Positions 31,097 through 42,454 of a stretch of DNA of 64,000 nucleotides are shown in pieces. The notes under the pieces were generated by a model, which saw only the letters and a list, made by a program, of their open reading frames with translations, did no database searches and was not told the DNA's origin. The stretch is from Linyphia triangularis. Lineage: Eukaryota > Arthropoda > Arachnida > Araneae > Linyphiidae. The stretch spans positions 14,783,501 through 14,847,500 of the forward strand of contig OZ021729.1 in the NCBI GenBank assembly GCA_963978545.1, written 5' to 3'. The stretch's first letter is position 1, and each line of letters begins with the position of its first letter. Position numbers and translations under genes: made by a program.

Positions 31097-31618
31097 ATGG
31101 ATTCAAAGATTGTATGCGTCATAGATATGGATGAGACGTTGGGTTTTTTCGATAAAAAGACTTTTCACGTTCGACCAAAGTACAGTATCTTTATTCCTTT
31201 TTTAAGGTTACTTCGCTGCGATATTATCTTGTGGAGTCTGGGTGGAGATGATTATGTAAAAAGAGTCGTCACGGGTACGTTGACTGACCTTTTAAACTAT
31301 TCTGTCGACATTTTGAGTCATAGTCATTGTCAGCAATCCCTCGATGATTATAATTACTACAAGGCCGCCGAGTATATTCGATGTATGTATAAAGTACCCA
31401 TTTTCTTGATTGGCGTGGATGACAAGGCAAGACAAAACATGGGTTTAGATTACGATTTACTCATCTCGATAACAGCCTACCGCAAACACAATCCACACGA
31501 CCGAGCCCTCTTGGATACGATGGAGAAAATCATTCAGAGTCTAGCTGAAAATTTACCCGCCAGATCACCTGCCACCACAGTATGTGATGACTTGATGTTG
31601 GATCCAGACTGGTTTTAA
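31097..31618 (+). CDS. 38k: 38K-like HAD-family phosphatase, 173 aa
   Basis: The N-terminal CVIDMDETLGFF (7-18) is a HAD motif I (DxD, D10 and D12) of the FCP/SCP-like type found in baculovirus 38K. Motif II is likely IILWSLGGDD (about 44-53), and a FLIGVDDK block (about 103-110) fits motif III/IV. Baculovirus 38K (Ac98) is a core protein needed for nucleocapsid assembly that dephosphorylates the DNA-packaging protein P6.9. At 173 residues this version is about half the baculovirus length, lacking the N-terminal region. Any link to the RS-repeat protein at 46802 as substrate is speculative. Confidence 0.75.
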   Translation: MDSKIVCVIDMDETLGFFDKKTFHVRPKYSIFIPFLRLLRCDIILWSLGGDDYVKRVVTGTLTDLLNYSVDILSHSHCQQSLDDYNYYKAAEYIRCMYKVPIFLIGVDDKARQNMGLDYDLLISITAYRKHNPHDRALLDTMEKIIQSLAENLPARSPATTVCDDLMLDPDWF

Positions 31619-31648
31619 AAACTAGAGGTCTGTAGATGAAGAATAAAG

Positions 31649-31828
31649 ATGGCTGAAACTATTAAAATAAAGTGTAATAAATGGAGTTGGTTGCAAGAGT
31701 AGGGTTCCTATATTTCTTTGGTAATGAAATTCAAAACCCACGACGTGAAATGGAAGTTGGACACTAGCGGCGATTACAACTTCATAACTTTGGAAAATGT
31801 TTCTATCAACAAACATTACTATTTGTAA
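31649..31828 (+). pseudogene. Small frame interrupted by one amber codon
   Basis: A frame with perfect AATAAAG (31642-31648) immediately before its ATG is open for 17 codons, meets TAG at 31700-31702, then continues in the same frame with an internal ATG (31724) to TAA at 31826. The total would be under 60 residues. The promoter motif and the same-frame continuation suggest a recently broken small gene, a sequencing error, or two tiny frames. A minus-strand frame overlaps but has no promoter motif. Confidence 0.35.
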
Positions 31829-32302
<474 letters not shown>

Positions 32303-32324
32303 GTATATATAGTATTTTTTTAAG

Positions 32325-32388
32325 TATATATAGAACCCAAATCGTGCCCTCTTCTCACTTGCCAGCCAGCTGCCGACGTGTAAGGACC
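32325..32388 (+). promoter_or_regulatory. Core promoter of the second RING-H2 gene
   Basis: TATATATAG at 32325, initiator TCACTT with +1 at 32357 and GGACC at +28 (32384-32388). The ATG is 149 bases after +1. Confidence 0.7.
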
Positions 32389-32505
32389 TTCCCTACAGCT
32401 CTTCCAGCCGACGTAAATTCTACAATTTTTTTACCGTCGTATCTTTTTTCGGGACGACACCTAATATTTCACGTCACTTGTACGCGCCACTTTTAAACGA
32501 CTGTC

Positions 32506-32918
32506 ATGTCTACCGAATCTGATGACGGCATAATGTCTACCATCGTCGTGACTCAAAAAATCCTTCGCCGAGTACCAGAATGCACCCTGTGTCTCAAGCA
32601 CTTTGAGGTACAGGAACGTATCACCAAATTGTCTTGCGAACACTTGTTTCATTTGGATTGTATCTATTCGTGGTTATTCGTGAAAAACGTGTGTCCGCAT
32701 TGTGGAAAATGGGTGGACACCGAAAGCAATACTGAATATCTCGAGCGAAAGAGGTTATTAGATCGATTAAAGCATGATTTCAAAAAGGACCTCACTCCGA
32801 TACCATTGAACCATGGACATTTGGATATAAATCAAGAATCATATAACCCAAGGAGACATGCGCCCAGTCAATGCTGGAGAGGGTACTATGACGACCTACA
32901 CTCTAAACCTGACTTGTG

Positions 32919-32919
<1 letters not shown>
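32506..32919 (+). CDS. RING-H2 finger protein, 137 aa
   Basis: An N-terminal RING-H2 with ligands C26, C29, C44, H46, H49, C52, C63, C66, with the same spacing as in the 218-residue RING protein at 15818 and a similar sequence around ITKLSCEHLFH versus VNKLECEHYFH, so the two may be paralogues. The rest is a basic, helical tail (about 75-137). Likely an E3 ubiquitin ligase; substrate unknown. It lies behind an early-type promoter and its TGA abuts the next A run. Confidence 0.85.
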
Positions 32920-33017
<98 letters not shown>

Positions 33018-33075
33018 TATGACCCAAATTCTCAGCATGGTTCATTCCTCAACCAGACACCGTCGTGTGTGGACC
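32919..33075 (+). promoter_or_regulatory. A/T palindrome and core promoter of paralogue 4
   Basis: A run 32919-32954, T run 32955-33009, then TATATATA at 33012, TCATTC with +1 at 33044 and GGACC at +28 (33071-33075). The ATG is 118 bases after +1; a GTAAAGG also lies just before it. Confidence 0.75.
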
Positions 33076-33161
33076 TCTCTCTCCCGGCTTGCTTTGTGGA
33101 ACACAGTCTTCAGTGGAAAGTATTTTCTTGCCGATTCATTGCAATTGTGTGATAGTAAAGG

Positions 33162-34043
33162 ATGGATTATTCAGCACTCATTACCAATATTTTAGAGTGT
33201 CCTTTGCTCGCAAAAGAGATACAAAAAATTACTCGGCGGACGCAAGCTCTCAATCTCATTGATCCCGATTGGAAAAACCTATTATTCCAACACGAGACTT
33301 TTAAAAGACATAATGACAAGGTGGTTAAATATTCAAAGGGTCATCCGTGTTCATTTGATAAAGCCTACGTGCGCACCATCATCAATTCAAACAACTATTT
33401 CAATGTGATCGTAGCTGGGTCTTTTCAACTGGTAACTGCTAAAAACAGCAACGGCGAATGTGTGGATCCAGACATTTGCTCATTTACCACACGTCAATGT
33501 GATCCTTTGACTGAAATTGGTCTGGTTATGAAAGAAAATCCCCAACAAAAGCTGAATGATGGCGCTCGTCTTTTTGTTCACGAATGTAATCCCATGATGT
33601 GTGAAATATGTGAAAAGTCACATGCTGAGAAAAAAATACCCATTTCTCAGAAAAATTGGTGCGTGCGAACGACTCGTGTATTCAACGGGGGTAAGAAATT
33701 GCACAGCGAATTCAAAAGTCGACTGGTACCTATGTTAATGAATACTGGTTCAACTATGGCTATTTTTAACGTACAAATATCCAGCCGTACCACATTTGGA
33801 GATGAAATGTACAAGATTGGTGGTCAGGTGAAGGAAATGATTCTTTTTCAAGAGTCGGCACTAATTCCTTCGGAAGATTTAACATTTTCCAACATTCTGA
33901 TGGTACCCGATTCCGTACCCTCAATAGAGTATCCAGAGGAAATGTGTATAGAAGAAGCTATTCCAAATCAGAATGGTGACGATTTAAGATTTGTCACTGC
34001 AAAGAAAAATAATTCTGACGCTGGAGGTCATGTTAAAATGTAA
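33162..34043 (+). CDS. Paralogue family member 4, 293 aa
   Basis: Family blocks in order: ALITNILECP at the N-terminus, NLIDPDW (about 34-40), a NYFNVIVAG strand, the Cys cluster VHECNPMMCEIC (about 143-154) with a later Cys, VFNGGKKLHSEFKSR and a gapped GGQVKEMILFQES block. It lacks the RYFY block. The last dozen codons coincide with the dispersed repeat tail (the GACGCTGGAGGTC block), so the original 3' end has been replaced or the gene borrows its stop from the repeat. Function unknown. Confidence 0.8.
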   Translation: MDYSALITNILECPLLAKEIQKITRRTQALNLIDPDWKNLLFQHETFKRHNDKVVKYSKGHPCSFDKAYVRTIINSNNYFNVIVAGSFQLVTAKNSNGECVDPDICSFTTRQCDPLTEIGLVMKENPQQKLNDGARLFVHECNPMMCEICEKSHAEKKIPISQKNWCVRTTRVFNGGKKLHSEFKSRLVPMLMNTGSTMAIFNVQISSRTTFGDEMYKIGGQVKEMILFQESALIPSEDLTFSNILMVPDSVPSIEYPEEMCIEEAIPNQNGDDLRFVTAKKNNSDAGGHVKM

Positions 34044-34441
<398 letters not shown>

Positions 34442-34631
34442 TATATATATAACCCAAAATCTGTCAGTAGCTCAGTCGGCACCCAGACCTCAATGTGGAA
34501 GGACGTCTCTGCTAACCCCTCTCTGGATACTACTATATGTACGACCCAAAACCAGTGTTTGCCGGTATCTAAACCCTGCCATATGCGGATGTCTCTCTAC
34601 TTGTCCCTCTTAAGCTTCAAACATTTCTGTC
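34442..34631 (+). promoter_or_regulatory. Core promoter of the first dUTPase-fold paralogue
   Basis: TATATATATAACCC at 34442, TCAGTC with +1 at 34474 and GGACG at +28 (34501-34505). A second, decayed copy (TATATGTACGACCC near 34533) lies between it and the gene. Confidence 0.7.
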
Positions 34632-35405
34632 ATGCTTTCCTGTATGCATGTAAAAATTAATTACTCGCTTGATTCAGAGGATGCTGTGGTCCCTACTGTC
34701 TTTGGGGAGGGTAGTGAATTATCATCATTCACGGAAGGGATTGACTTGTACTGTCCCAAGAACACACAATTAGCACCCATGCAGCAAGTGATCACAGATA
34801 CGGGCGTCATGTTTCGGTTCCCGCGTCATTACAAGTTATTACTCATGGACAAACCATTCGTAGCCGAATTTCTAAAGCTCAAGATAAAAGTCAGCGTCAT
34901 TGATTCAGATTATCGATGCCCAATCAAGGTAACGCTACAAAACCAAAATGACCAGACTGTACATCTCATCCGTAGTATGCCCATTGCCCAGATAATCGTA
35001 TTTCCATGCTGGCCTCGTGTATCGTATGTCTACTCTAAGCGTGCAGAATGTTTGGCGTGTCAATATGATTCTACGAACGCCACCATTTTTGAAGACGAGG
35101 CCACTGCAATTGACTTGAAATGTGAAAAGTCTACACAACTAGAACCCAACACGCAAGAGACCATTGAGACAATGGCAAAGTTTAAGTTCATTAAGGGATT
35201 CTTTGGGTTAATTATAGGCAAGTCATCTAAACCGCAACTAAAGATAGAAACCTGTATCGTTGATTCGTATTATGACAAATATATTAGGGTGATGATATAT
35301 AACCAAAGTGACGAGTTTGTTGAACTCAAACGTTGTGAAGTCATTGCACAAATGCTAATTATACGTGCTTTTAGACCGATCTTGGCACGTGAAGCCACCG
35401 TCTAG
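34632..35405 (+). CDS. Tandem double dUTPase-fold protein, probably non-catalytic, 257 aa
   Basis: Two degenerate dUTPase-like domains in one chain. Domain 1 (about 10-135) keeps traces of motif I (EGIDLYC), motif III (VIDSDYR, with Asp) and motif IV (MPIAQIIV). Domain 2 (about 145-250) keeps TAIDLKC, GKSS, CIVDSYY and VIAQMLI. Neither has the Gly-rich motif V that closes over the nucleotide, so dUTP hydrolysis is doubtful. The two domains share QNDQTV/NQSDEFV turns with each other and with the active dUTPase (NHSDHTV), pointing to duplication within this genome (inference). Double-length dUTPases are known in herpesviruses, some with non-enzymatic roles. Confidence 0.8.
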   Translation: MLSCMHVKINYSLDSEDAVVPTVFGEGSELSSFTEGIDLYCPKNTQLAPMQQVITDTGVMFRFPRHYKLLLMDKPFVAEFLKLKIKVSVIDSDYRCPIKVTLQNQNDQTVHLIRSMPIAQIIVFPCWPRVSYVYSKRAECLACQYDSTNATIFEDEATAIDLKCEKSTQLEPNTQETIETMAKFKFIKGFFGLIIGKSSKPQLKIETCIVDSYYDKYIRVMIYNQSDEFVELKRCEVIAQMLIIRAFRPILAREATV

Positions 35406-35449
35406 ACCTCCTTATAAAGGTAATTATATTTTCAAGTCAACAAGAGAGA

Positions 35450-35503
<54 letters not shown>

Positions 35504-35628
35504 GTATATAAACAACCCGATCCTTGAGGTTCTCTCAGTAACCGGCCAGACTCCGACCTGGACGGACGTCTGTTTTTACAGCTCCCAACACATTTTATAC
35601 ATTGCCCGAAACGCTTCCACTTGGTGTC
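35406..35628 (+). promoter_or_regulatory. A run and core promoter of the second dUTPase-fold paralogue
   Basis: An A run 35451-35502 without T run is followed by TATATAAAC at 35505, TCAGTA with +1 at 35537 and GGACG at +28 (35564-35568). The ATG used lies 92 bases after +1. Confidence 0.75.
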
Positions 35629-36465
35629 ATGGCGTTAACTACCTACCAGTGCGTTACGTGGGACTGGAAGGGAAATTGTATATCAGTAACCTACTCGTTA
35701 GATTCGAAAGATGCTGTGACTCCCAAGATATTTGATGATAGACCATGGCTCTTTTCAAAGATATCAGGGATCATGATGGGTATTGAATTGTATTGTCCCA
35801 AAATCATACAACTCGAACCTAAGCAGCAAGTAAATGTGGATACAGGTGTCCAGCTTCAGTTTCTACATCCCTACATTGGGTTAATCTTGGACAACCCATT
35901 TGTTGTCAACTATCTGAAGCTCAAAACACCCGTCATGGTCATTAATCAAGACTATCGAAGTTCTATTCAGATATTGTTATCCAATCAAAATGACCAGACT
36001 GTACATCTCATCCGTGGTATACCCATTGCCCGGATTCTCGTCATACAATGCTGGCCTCGCGCACCCATAGTGTACAGTAATGCGAACCATTGTTTGAAAT
36101 TGGATTATGACTTTTTAGACCTTACAGTCTCTGAAGACCTACCTTCTAAGAGGGATTTATTTTGTATCAGTAATATACAATTAACACCCAACACGAAAGT
36201 GACCGTTAAGACTGATACCAGGCTTAAGTTACAATGTGGTTATTTTGGGTTAATCATGGGTAAATCACCCGACGCCAAGTTCAAAGTAGAAGACTCTGTC
36301 GTTGATACGTCCTATACAGGCTATATTAAGGTGGTGTTATGTAACCATACTGACCAGGTTGTTAATATTAAGAAGCGCACGGCCATTGGCCAGATACTAA
36401 TTAGTCATGCTTTTCCAGTCTGGTTAGATGAACGGTTTGAAGCAGGGGCCAATAGAACTTTATAA
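35629..36465 (+). CDS. Tandem double dUTPase-fold protein, second copy, 278 aa
   Basis: A paralogue of the preceding gene with the same two-domain plan. Domain 1 has MGIELYCP (motif I), VINQDYRS (motif III; the usual Asp before Gln is changed) and GIPIARIL (motif IV). Domain 2 has MGKSP, VVDTSYTGY and TAIGQIL. Motif V is absent in both. The frame also opens at a TTG 27 bases upstream; the ATG is used. The last dozen codons match the dispersed repeat tail (GAAGCAGGGG block), as in paralogue 4. The stronger loss of catalytic residues suggests a binding or decoy role rather than catalysis (inference). Confidence 0.8.
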   Translation: MALTTYQCVTWDWKGNCISVTYSLDSKDAVTPKIFDDRPWLFSKISGIMMGIELYCPKIIQLEPKQQVNVDTGVQLQFLHPYIGLILDNPFVVNYLKLKTPVMVINQDYRSSIQILLSNQNDQTVHLIRGIPIARILVIQCWPRAPIVYSNANHCLKLDYDFLDLTVSEDLPSKRDLFCISNIQLTPNTKVTVKTDTRLKLQCGYFGLIMGKSPDAKFKVEDSVVDTSYTGYIKVVLCNHTDQVVNIKKRTAIGQILISHAFPVWLDERFEAGANRTL

Positions 36466-37070
<605 letters not shown>

Positions 37071-37631
37071 TCAAATCTCTGCTCCAGCTTCCAACAGTGG
37101 ATTTTCAACACTACCAGGAACTCTTTTTCTCCAGTCGTAGGTACCCCCCTCTTCCCCTTCTTGCCAATCCACTCGTCGTATTACAGGTTTCACACAGTAT
37201 TCCAAGCTTTTCCCCGACACCATCTCCACCGTCTCGCGATGTATTTTAAGCGTTTCGCTAGGATTTTCTCGTGACACGAGCAAAGTACCCGAATCTCCAA
37301 TGGAATAATAAAACGCAGATCCTTTAGGGCGAGCTATAAACCATTCCAAACTACACTCTTGTCCTCTTTCCTGAAAGCGTGACCATTGGAGGCAGTTTAA
37401 CCATTCTTCTGGATTTACAATCTTGTCCACGTTCAACGTTGTCACCATTTGAACCAAACCCAGGCACAAGGGTTGAGTATCAATTCCACGGTACAGGCTG
37501 TATAAATCCATCAAATAAGAGATTGGGACACGAGTACAAACCAAGAGGGTGTACTCGACTCGTTCCGAATCGCTGGACAAGATCAAAGATATACATTTGA
37601 CGGACCGGCAACCAGTATGCAAGACACACAT
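37071..37631 (-). CDS. Unknown protein, 186 aa
   Basis: Unrecognised and moderately Cys-containing, without membrane segment. It is divergent from and overlaps the helicase start by 15 bases if the ATG at 37631 is used; an alternative ATG at 37667 increases the overlap. The C-terminus is Glu/Gly-rich (EGEEGGTYDW). The pairing with the helicase resembles the divergent late-type pairs elsewhere in the window. Confidence 0.65.
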   Translation of the reverse strand: MCVLHTGCRSVKCISLILSSDSERVEYTLLVCTRVPISYLMDLYSLYRGIDTQPLCLGLVQMVTTLNVDKIVNPEEWLNCLQWSRFQERGQECSLEWFIARPKGSAFYYSIGDSGTLLVSRENPSETLKIHRETVEMVSGKSLEYCVKPVIRRVDWQEGEEGGTYDWRKRVPGSVENPLLEAGAEI

Positions 37632-38849
37632 ACCATTACTCTGGATCACGTGGGGTTCGACAAACATGAGAAAACTTTAACGCCTAGTCAACGGGCTTTT
37701 ACCAACTTGCTTACCGAATGGATTGGACGACCCCGCAAAATGTTGATTCTCGTGTCGGGTGGTCCCGGTACAGGTAAAACGCATGTAGTGACTCAAAGTT
37801 TAAAATTTGTACAAGCCCAACAACTACGTATGGCTTTCACAGCCCGTATTGCCCAAAATATTGGAGGGAAAACTCTGCATTCGAGTCTGCGTCTTGCCTG
37901 GGGACCGGGAACTGTACTCGAACGACTCGAGAAACAACTCGAGAATGAAGTGGATTTGAAAAAGTGTCTCGAGATTAGTTCTGTGCTTTTTGATGAATTT
38001 GACTGTTGGGAAAGTCCACGTATCGTGATGATTGATGAAATTGCCATGATACCCTATTATCTCCTGTACTGGGTGTTGCGTTACTTTTTCGATCGTACCG
38101 CTCAACCCATTTTAATAATTGGAATGGGAGACGGTCATCAACTGTTACCCGTCAAGTCTTCACACAACTTGTTTGGATTAGCTTGTCTCGAGTCTCAGTT
38201 TGAGACGCATCGGATCCAATTGATTGAAAGTAAACGTTTCTGTGAGGATTACGAACCGGTAGTGGAACGCTTGCGCACGTTTGTGGACATGGCCGACGAC
38301 ACGGGTCTCTTTTCCTATGTGTGCTCCACCTTCCCTGTGGTCGAGGAGATTGGTAGTGAGATTTTAAAAAAATGCACGCGAGTGCTTGCCTTTCGCAATG
38401 CGACCGTCGACAACTACAATAATTATTACGTTCAGAACATGATGCACGGGTCTATTGTACGTCTCTACAAATGGGATAGTAAGAAAAAAGCACCCGTCAA
38501 AGACAGTTTTGTGGACGTGAAACCAGAATGTCTCATTTATGTGACTCAAAATGGATTCTCGAGCGTGACAAATGGAACGTTGTTGGTGTTTCAAAGATAT
38601 TGTCCTGTTTTAGATGCAATTGAATGTCGCCAACCGTTGACCCAAGAGATTGTATGGGTTCATCGAAACCGAGTGGGAATGTTTCCCATTGTATTAGGGT
38701 TTGCATCGACCGTTCACAAGTATCAAGGAGAAACAATAGACGATGCGGCCATTGCTATTAACTTTGATGGGAGCAGGGATCTGAATCTAGTGTATACGGC
38801 ATTGAGTCGTGTACGATCAATGTCCCAGTTTTTAGCAGTAGTCCTTTAA
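37617..38849 (+). CDS. SF1 DNA helicase (Pif1/RecD-like), 410 aa
   Basis: Walker A GGPGTGKT (48-55), Walker B VMIDEIAM (137-144), motif III GDGHQLLPVK (about 172-181), motif V VHKYQGETIDDA and motif VI VYTALSRVRS near the C-terminus define an SF1B helicase of the Pif1/RecD type. Such proteins unwind DNA 5' to 3' and are found as helicase-2 in nudiviruses and some baculoviruses, with roles in replication or recombination. The length is complete for a minimal helicase core without extra domains. It could cooperate with the Sae2/CtIP-like protein at 41541 in DNA-end processing (inference). Confidence 0.9.
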   Translation: MQDTHTITLDHVGFDKHEKTLTPSQRAFTNLLTEWIGRPRKMLILVSGGPGTGKTHVVTQSLKFVQAQQLRMAFTARIAQNIGGKTLHSSLRLAWGPGTVLERLEKQLENEVDLKKCLEISSVLFDEFDCWESPRIVMIDEIAMIPYYLLYWVLRYFFDRTAQPILIIGMGDGHQLLPVKSSHNLFGLACLESQFETHRIQLIESKRFCEDYEPVVERLRTFVDMADDTGLFSYVCSTFPVVEEIGSEILKKCTRVLAFRNATVDNYNNYYVQNMMHGSIVRLYKWDSKKKAPVKDSFVDVKPECLIYVTQNGFSSVTNGTLLVFQRYCPVLDAIECRQPLTQEIVWVHRNRVGMFPIVLGFASTVHKYQGETIDDAAIAINFDGSRDLNLVYTALSRVRSMSQFLAVVL

Positions 38850-39515
<666 letters not shown>

Positions 39516-40799
39516 ATGGGATTTTTTTACCCAATCACTACATTCTTTAAAATGATTCATTCCATTTTAAAGGTTTTTACTACTCAAGTTGAACTATTCT
39601 TCACATCTATTCTTCAGAAATTACAACCCAAAGTGTCAAAAATGGCAGTAGAAGCATTTGACACGACAGAATTTTCTCAAGAAGTGGTATTATTTACTTA
39701 TTTAAAGTTTACTGGTTGTTTATTACCCAGAGTAGTGTTTGAAATGCTACACTGTTTAAATATACCAGAGTACATGCATCTTGTATTGAATTGTATAGAT
39801 TGTTTTCGGATAGCTTTTATAGATTTATTTAATGCAGGAGATTTTTTAAGAGTTTCGAAATCTGATTCCATAAACAAGTTTACACTCATCGGTTTACATC
39901 TTAGTCAATCCTCAAGTCCTTTATTTGATTTATTTCTAATGTGTTCCTACATAAGTTATATTTTGGACCAACATTATGAAGATACCTTTGGTTGTTATCG
40001 ATTTATGGAATTAGCTTCTAAATCTTTAGTTGTGATTATAAACAAGAGATTCAAATACATATTGAATGATCAAAGAGGTCGTCATCATCTTCAAGCCTAT
40101 TGTGAAACAATTCATAACCGTTACAAACTATTAGAAGTAGACTTATATGGTGATAGATATGATGATGAAATGGGATTATTTCTCACAGGTTCTGACAAAT
40201 CTTTGCGTCGCGTATGTAAATTGATTAGCGAAACCAAATTTGTAAATTTCAACTGGACGGATCTCATATCTGATACCGAAAACAATATCTCTAACAAACC
40301 CTTGAATGATTACTTTAGAGTATTGAACGAATATTATCAAAAATTTGAGTTTGAAAATTATTATCCAACATATAGTTGTAACGAAGACGAGGGAGCATTC
40401 CCCGATATGTCTGAATATCTATATCGACTCCCTTTGACTATTGAGTTTCCAAAATTTACCACTACACAAGATTTCCCCGAAAACTCAACACGAGATTCCT
40501 CCGAGGACTCATCCGAGTCGTCTGACGAAGGACTTTTTGAAACGTTTTCAGAAAGACGCAAGTGTAAGGACATGATTAGAGATGATGATGTGGGGAGTAG
40601 TCTCTACTCTTCTAGATTCTCTAAATTTCATCGAGAAATATGCTCTACTTGTAAAGAAAACTGTTTTCGAAACCTAGTTTACAGTATTGAAAGACATCGA
40701 AGCAAATACCCTGATCAGAAAACTGTGGAAGAATGTAGAAGAACAGTTGACTTTAGAATGTACGAAACCGACTCGTCCGATACGTCTGATGATGAATAA
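39516..40799 (+). CDS. Unknown protein with acidic Ser-rich region, 427 aa
   Basis: The frame begins at a TTG at 39438; the ATG at 39516 has a good context, and 39552 is an alternative. The first 30 residues are hydrophobic (FFYPITTFF-type) and could be a membrane anchor. The middle is helical with Phe/Leu/Tyr-rich segments. A Ser/Asp/Glu stretch (SSEDSSESSDE, about 350) and a Cys cluster (CSTCKENC, about 385) precede an acidic C-terminus (SSDTSDDE). The AT-rich codon use matches the accessory genes. Function unknown. Confidence 0.75.
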   Translation: MGFFYPITTFFKMIHSILKVFTTQVELFFTSILQKLQPKVSKMAVEAFDTTEFSQEVVLFTYLKFTGCLLPRVVFEMLHCLNIPEYMHLVLNCIDCFRIAFIDLFNAGDFLRVSKSDSINKFTLIGLHLSQSSSPLFDLFLMCSYISYILDQHYEDTFGCYRFMELASKSLVVIINKRFKYILNDQRGRHHLQAYCETIHNRYKLLEVDLYGDRYDDEMGLFLTGSDKSLRRVCKLISETKFVNFNWTDLISDTENNISNKPLNDYFRVLNEYYQKFEFENYYPTYSCNEDEGAFPDMSEYLYRLPLTIEFPKFTTTQDFPENSTRDSSEDSSESSDEGLFETFSERRKCKDMIRDDDVGSSLYSSRFSKFHREICSTCKENCFRNLVYSIERHRSKYPDQKTVEECRRTVDFRMYETDSSDTSDDE

Positions 40800-41540
40800 A
40801 GTACTAATGGAGTTACTGACTACCCACGCGAGGACTGGAGGTTAAATAATTCTAGGCATATATACATAACAATCGTAATCCTGAAAAAAATAAAACAATT
40901 TCATTCGAGAATTTAACAATACCGTAAAGTTCCGACATCTTATGAAATTAAATAAGTAAATGACAAATATGTAAAGGTTAAGTACAAAATAACGACACTT
41001 GTATTCGGTCGTAGGATGAAAGTTGAGTTTTTATGTTTGGTATATATATATACAACCCCAGATTCGGTACTTGCCTCACTCTCTGCCCAGGCGTCAACGT
41101 GGACAGTCATCCAATAATACTCTTCCTCCTCATTGACGGAACAATTATACATCTTGCTGTCAGTCACAACCGGGAATTTACCATCCATCTTACAGATCAA
41201 AGTTCCCCTGTGTCTTTCTAACAAGTCAACACACAAATCCAACAGTCGCGCGATTCAACTCAAAAACAACACGCTAGAATTTTTAATGAATAAACCATAT
41301 AAAGTGTCGCCCTCCTCTTGATACAAGTTGCGATTATAGATTTAAAGTTGAATTTCTGACGAAATCCTGCTAAATGCTGAATGTACTAGATGGAGTGCAC
41401 TTGAAAAAATATAAACCACACCCTCAAGGATTTTCTTCTATTTGTAGCGCACATATTGTCCCCATAAATGACAATTCACAGCTTTTCCGTCACACATTTT
41501 CAAACACCACGAGAAACAAGAATTAAAGACATATCCTGAA
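40800..41540. other. Intergenic region with an isolated promoter
   Basis: AT-rich unique sequence, then a promoter with extended TATATATATATAC (from about 41039), TCACTC with +1 near 41078 and AGTCA at +28. There is no A/T palindrome. Short overlapping frames (41033-41321) are not convincing. An ATTAAAG at 41522-41528 precedes the next ATG. Confidence 0.5.
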
Positions 41541-42014
41541 ATGCCGTCAATGGAGGGCTGTTCAACATCACAAACTAATTTACTCGAGAAAGAACCCATC
41601 AAGACTCGTAGGGACCGTCTAAATTCATTCGATCGCGTTCCAGTTTCTCCAACACCCAATTATAAATACGTTTCCCGTTTACCCTACAAACGCAGCGAAA
41701 GAAGGCGACTCGATGGCCACAGCTGCACCGAGTGCGAGTCTTATTATCAAAGTGCTACTAATGATCAGAAACAAAGGGTTGCTCGCATCCAAAAAGCCAC
41801 TAGACATCGAGGCGAACGGCGACCCAAGACTCCGCCTTTCTTTTGGGAATTGGATTTCCCCGACAATGAGGAATGTATTCGTAGAGGTTACATGAGCGCG
41901 CAATCTGAAATATATGTTTTGAAGCCAGAGAAACAAAACAAGTACAGTGAGTTGTACGAGAAGGAACGGTTAATGCGGAAAAAAGAGGAGGCGATGGAAA
42001 CCATGGAAGAATGA
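41541..42014 (+). CDS. Sae2/CtIP-like DNA end-resection factor, 157 aa
   Basis: The central part carries the conserved C-terminal signature of the Sae2/Ctp1/CtIP family: DGHSCTECESYY (58-69, CxxC zinc-binding pair), TRHR (87-90) and RPKTPPFFWELDFPD (94-108), corresponding to the CxxC, RHR and P-x-TP-x-x-FW-x-x-x-FP elements. These proteins activate the Mre11 nuclease to trim DNA ends at double-strand breaks. The Cys normally just before the RHR appears to be Ala or Thr here, so zinc binding may be altered. A coiled, Lys/Glu-rich C-terminal extension (about 120-157) follows, unlike the cellular proteins, in which this domain is terminal. The long N-terminal region of cellular homologues is absent. 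Confidence 0.75.
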   Translation: MPSMEGCSTSQTNLLEKEPIKTRRDRLNSFDRVPVSPTPNYKYVSRLPYKRSERRRLDGHSCTECESYYQSATNDQKQRVARIQKATRHRGERRPKTPPFFWELDFPDNEECIRRGYMSAQSEIYVLKPEKQNKYSELYEKERLMRKKEEAMETMEE

Positions 42015-42343
42015 GAATAGGAAGAGTAATAATGATGAACTCGTCAAACTACTATGTGGATATGCAACTCGCAAGAATAAAGAGGGATCAATAAGGGTTT
42101 GAAACAGGGTTCAAGAGAAGCTCACGAAGCTACTTTCCGGCCAGCTTACACCTCTTAACAGAGACGCAAGATATGGATAGGATACGACGTCAAAGAACAA
42201 GGTTGACGCCGAACATTTTGACACACCCTAAAAATATATTTTGAGATGAGAAGGAAAAAATTCTAGAGACGTGAAGAAAAAAATTCTGGCTCTGGAGGTT
42301 TTGCTAAAATTTAAAAAAAGTCTTGGGTCAAAACTTTAATAAT

Positions 42344-42442
<99 letters not shown>

Positions 42443-42453
42443 CTTTTTTCAGA
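42015..42453. repeat. Repeat tail and A/T palindrome
   Basis: Conserved tail (42070-42345, AATAAAG near 42077, a GCTCTGGAGGTTTT variant of the tail block), A run from about 42349 to 42404, T run 42405-42442 followed by CTTTTTTC. Confidence 0.75.
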
Positions 42454-42454
42454 C

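Noticed and set aside
40940..41242. Minus-strand 100-residue frame
   Set aside because: It starts with a non-ATG codon and reads through a promoter repeat; no supporting signal.
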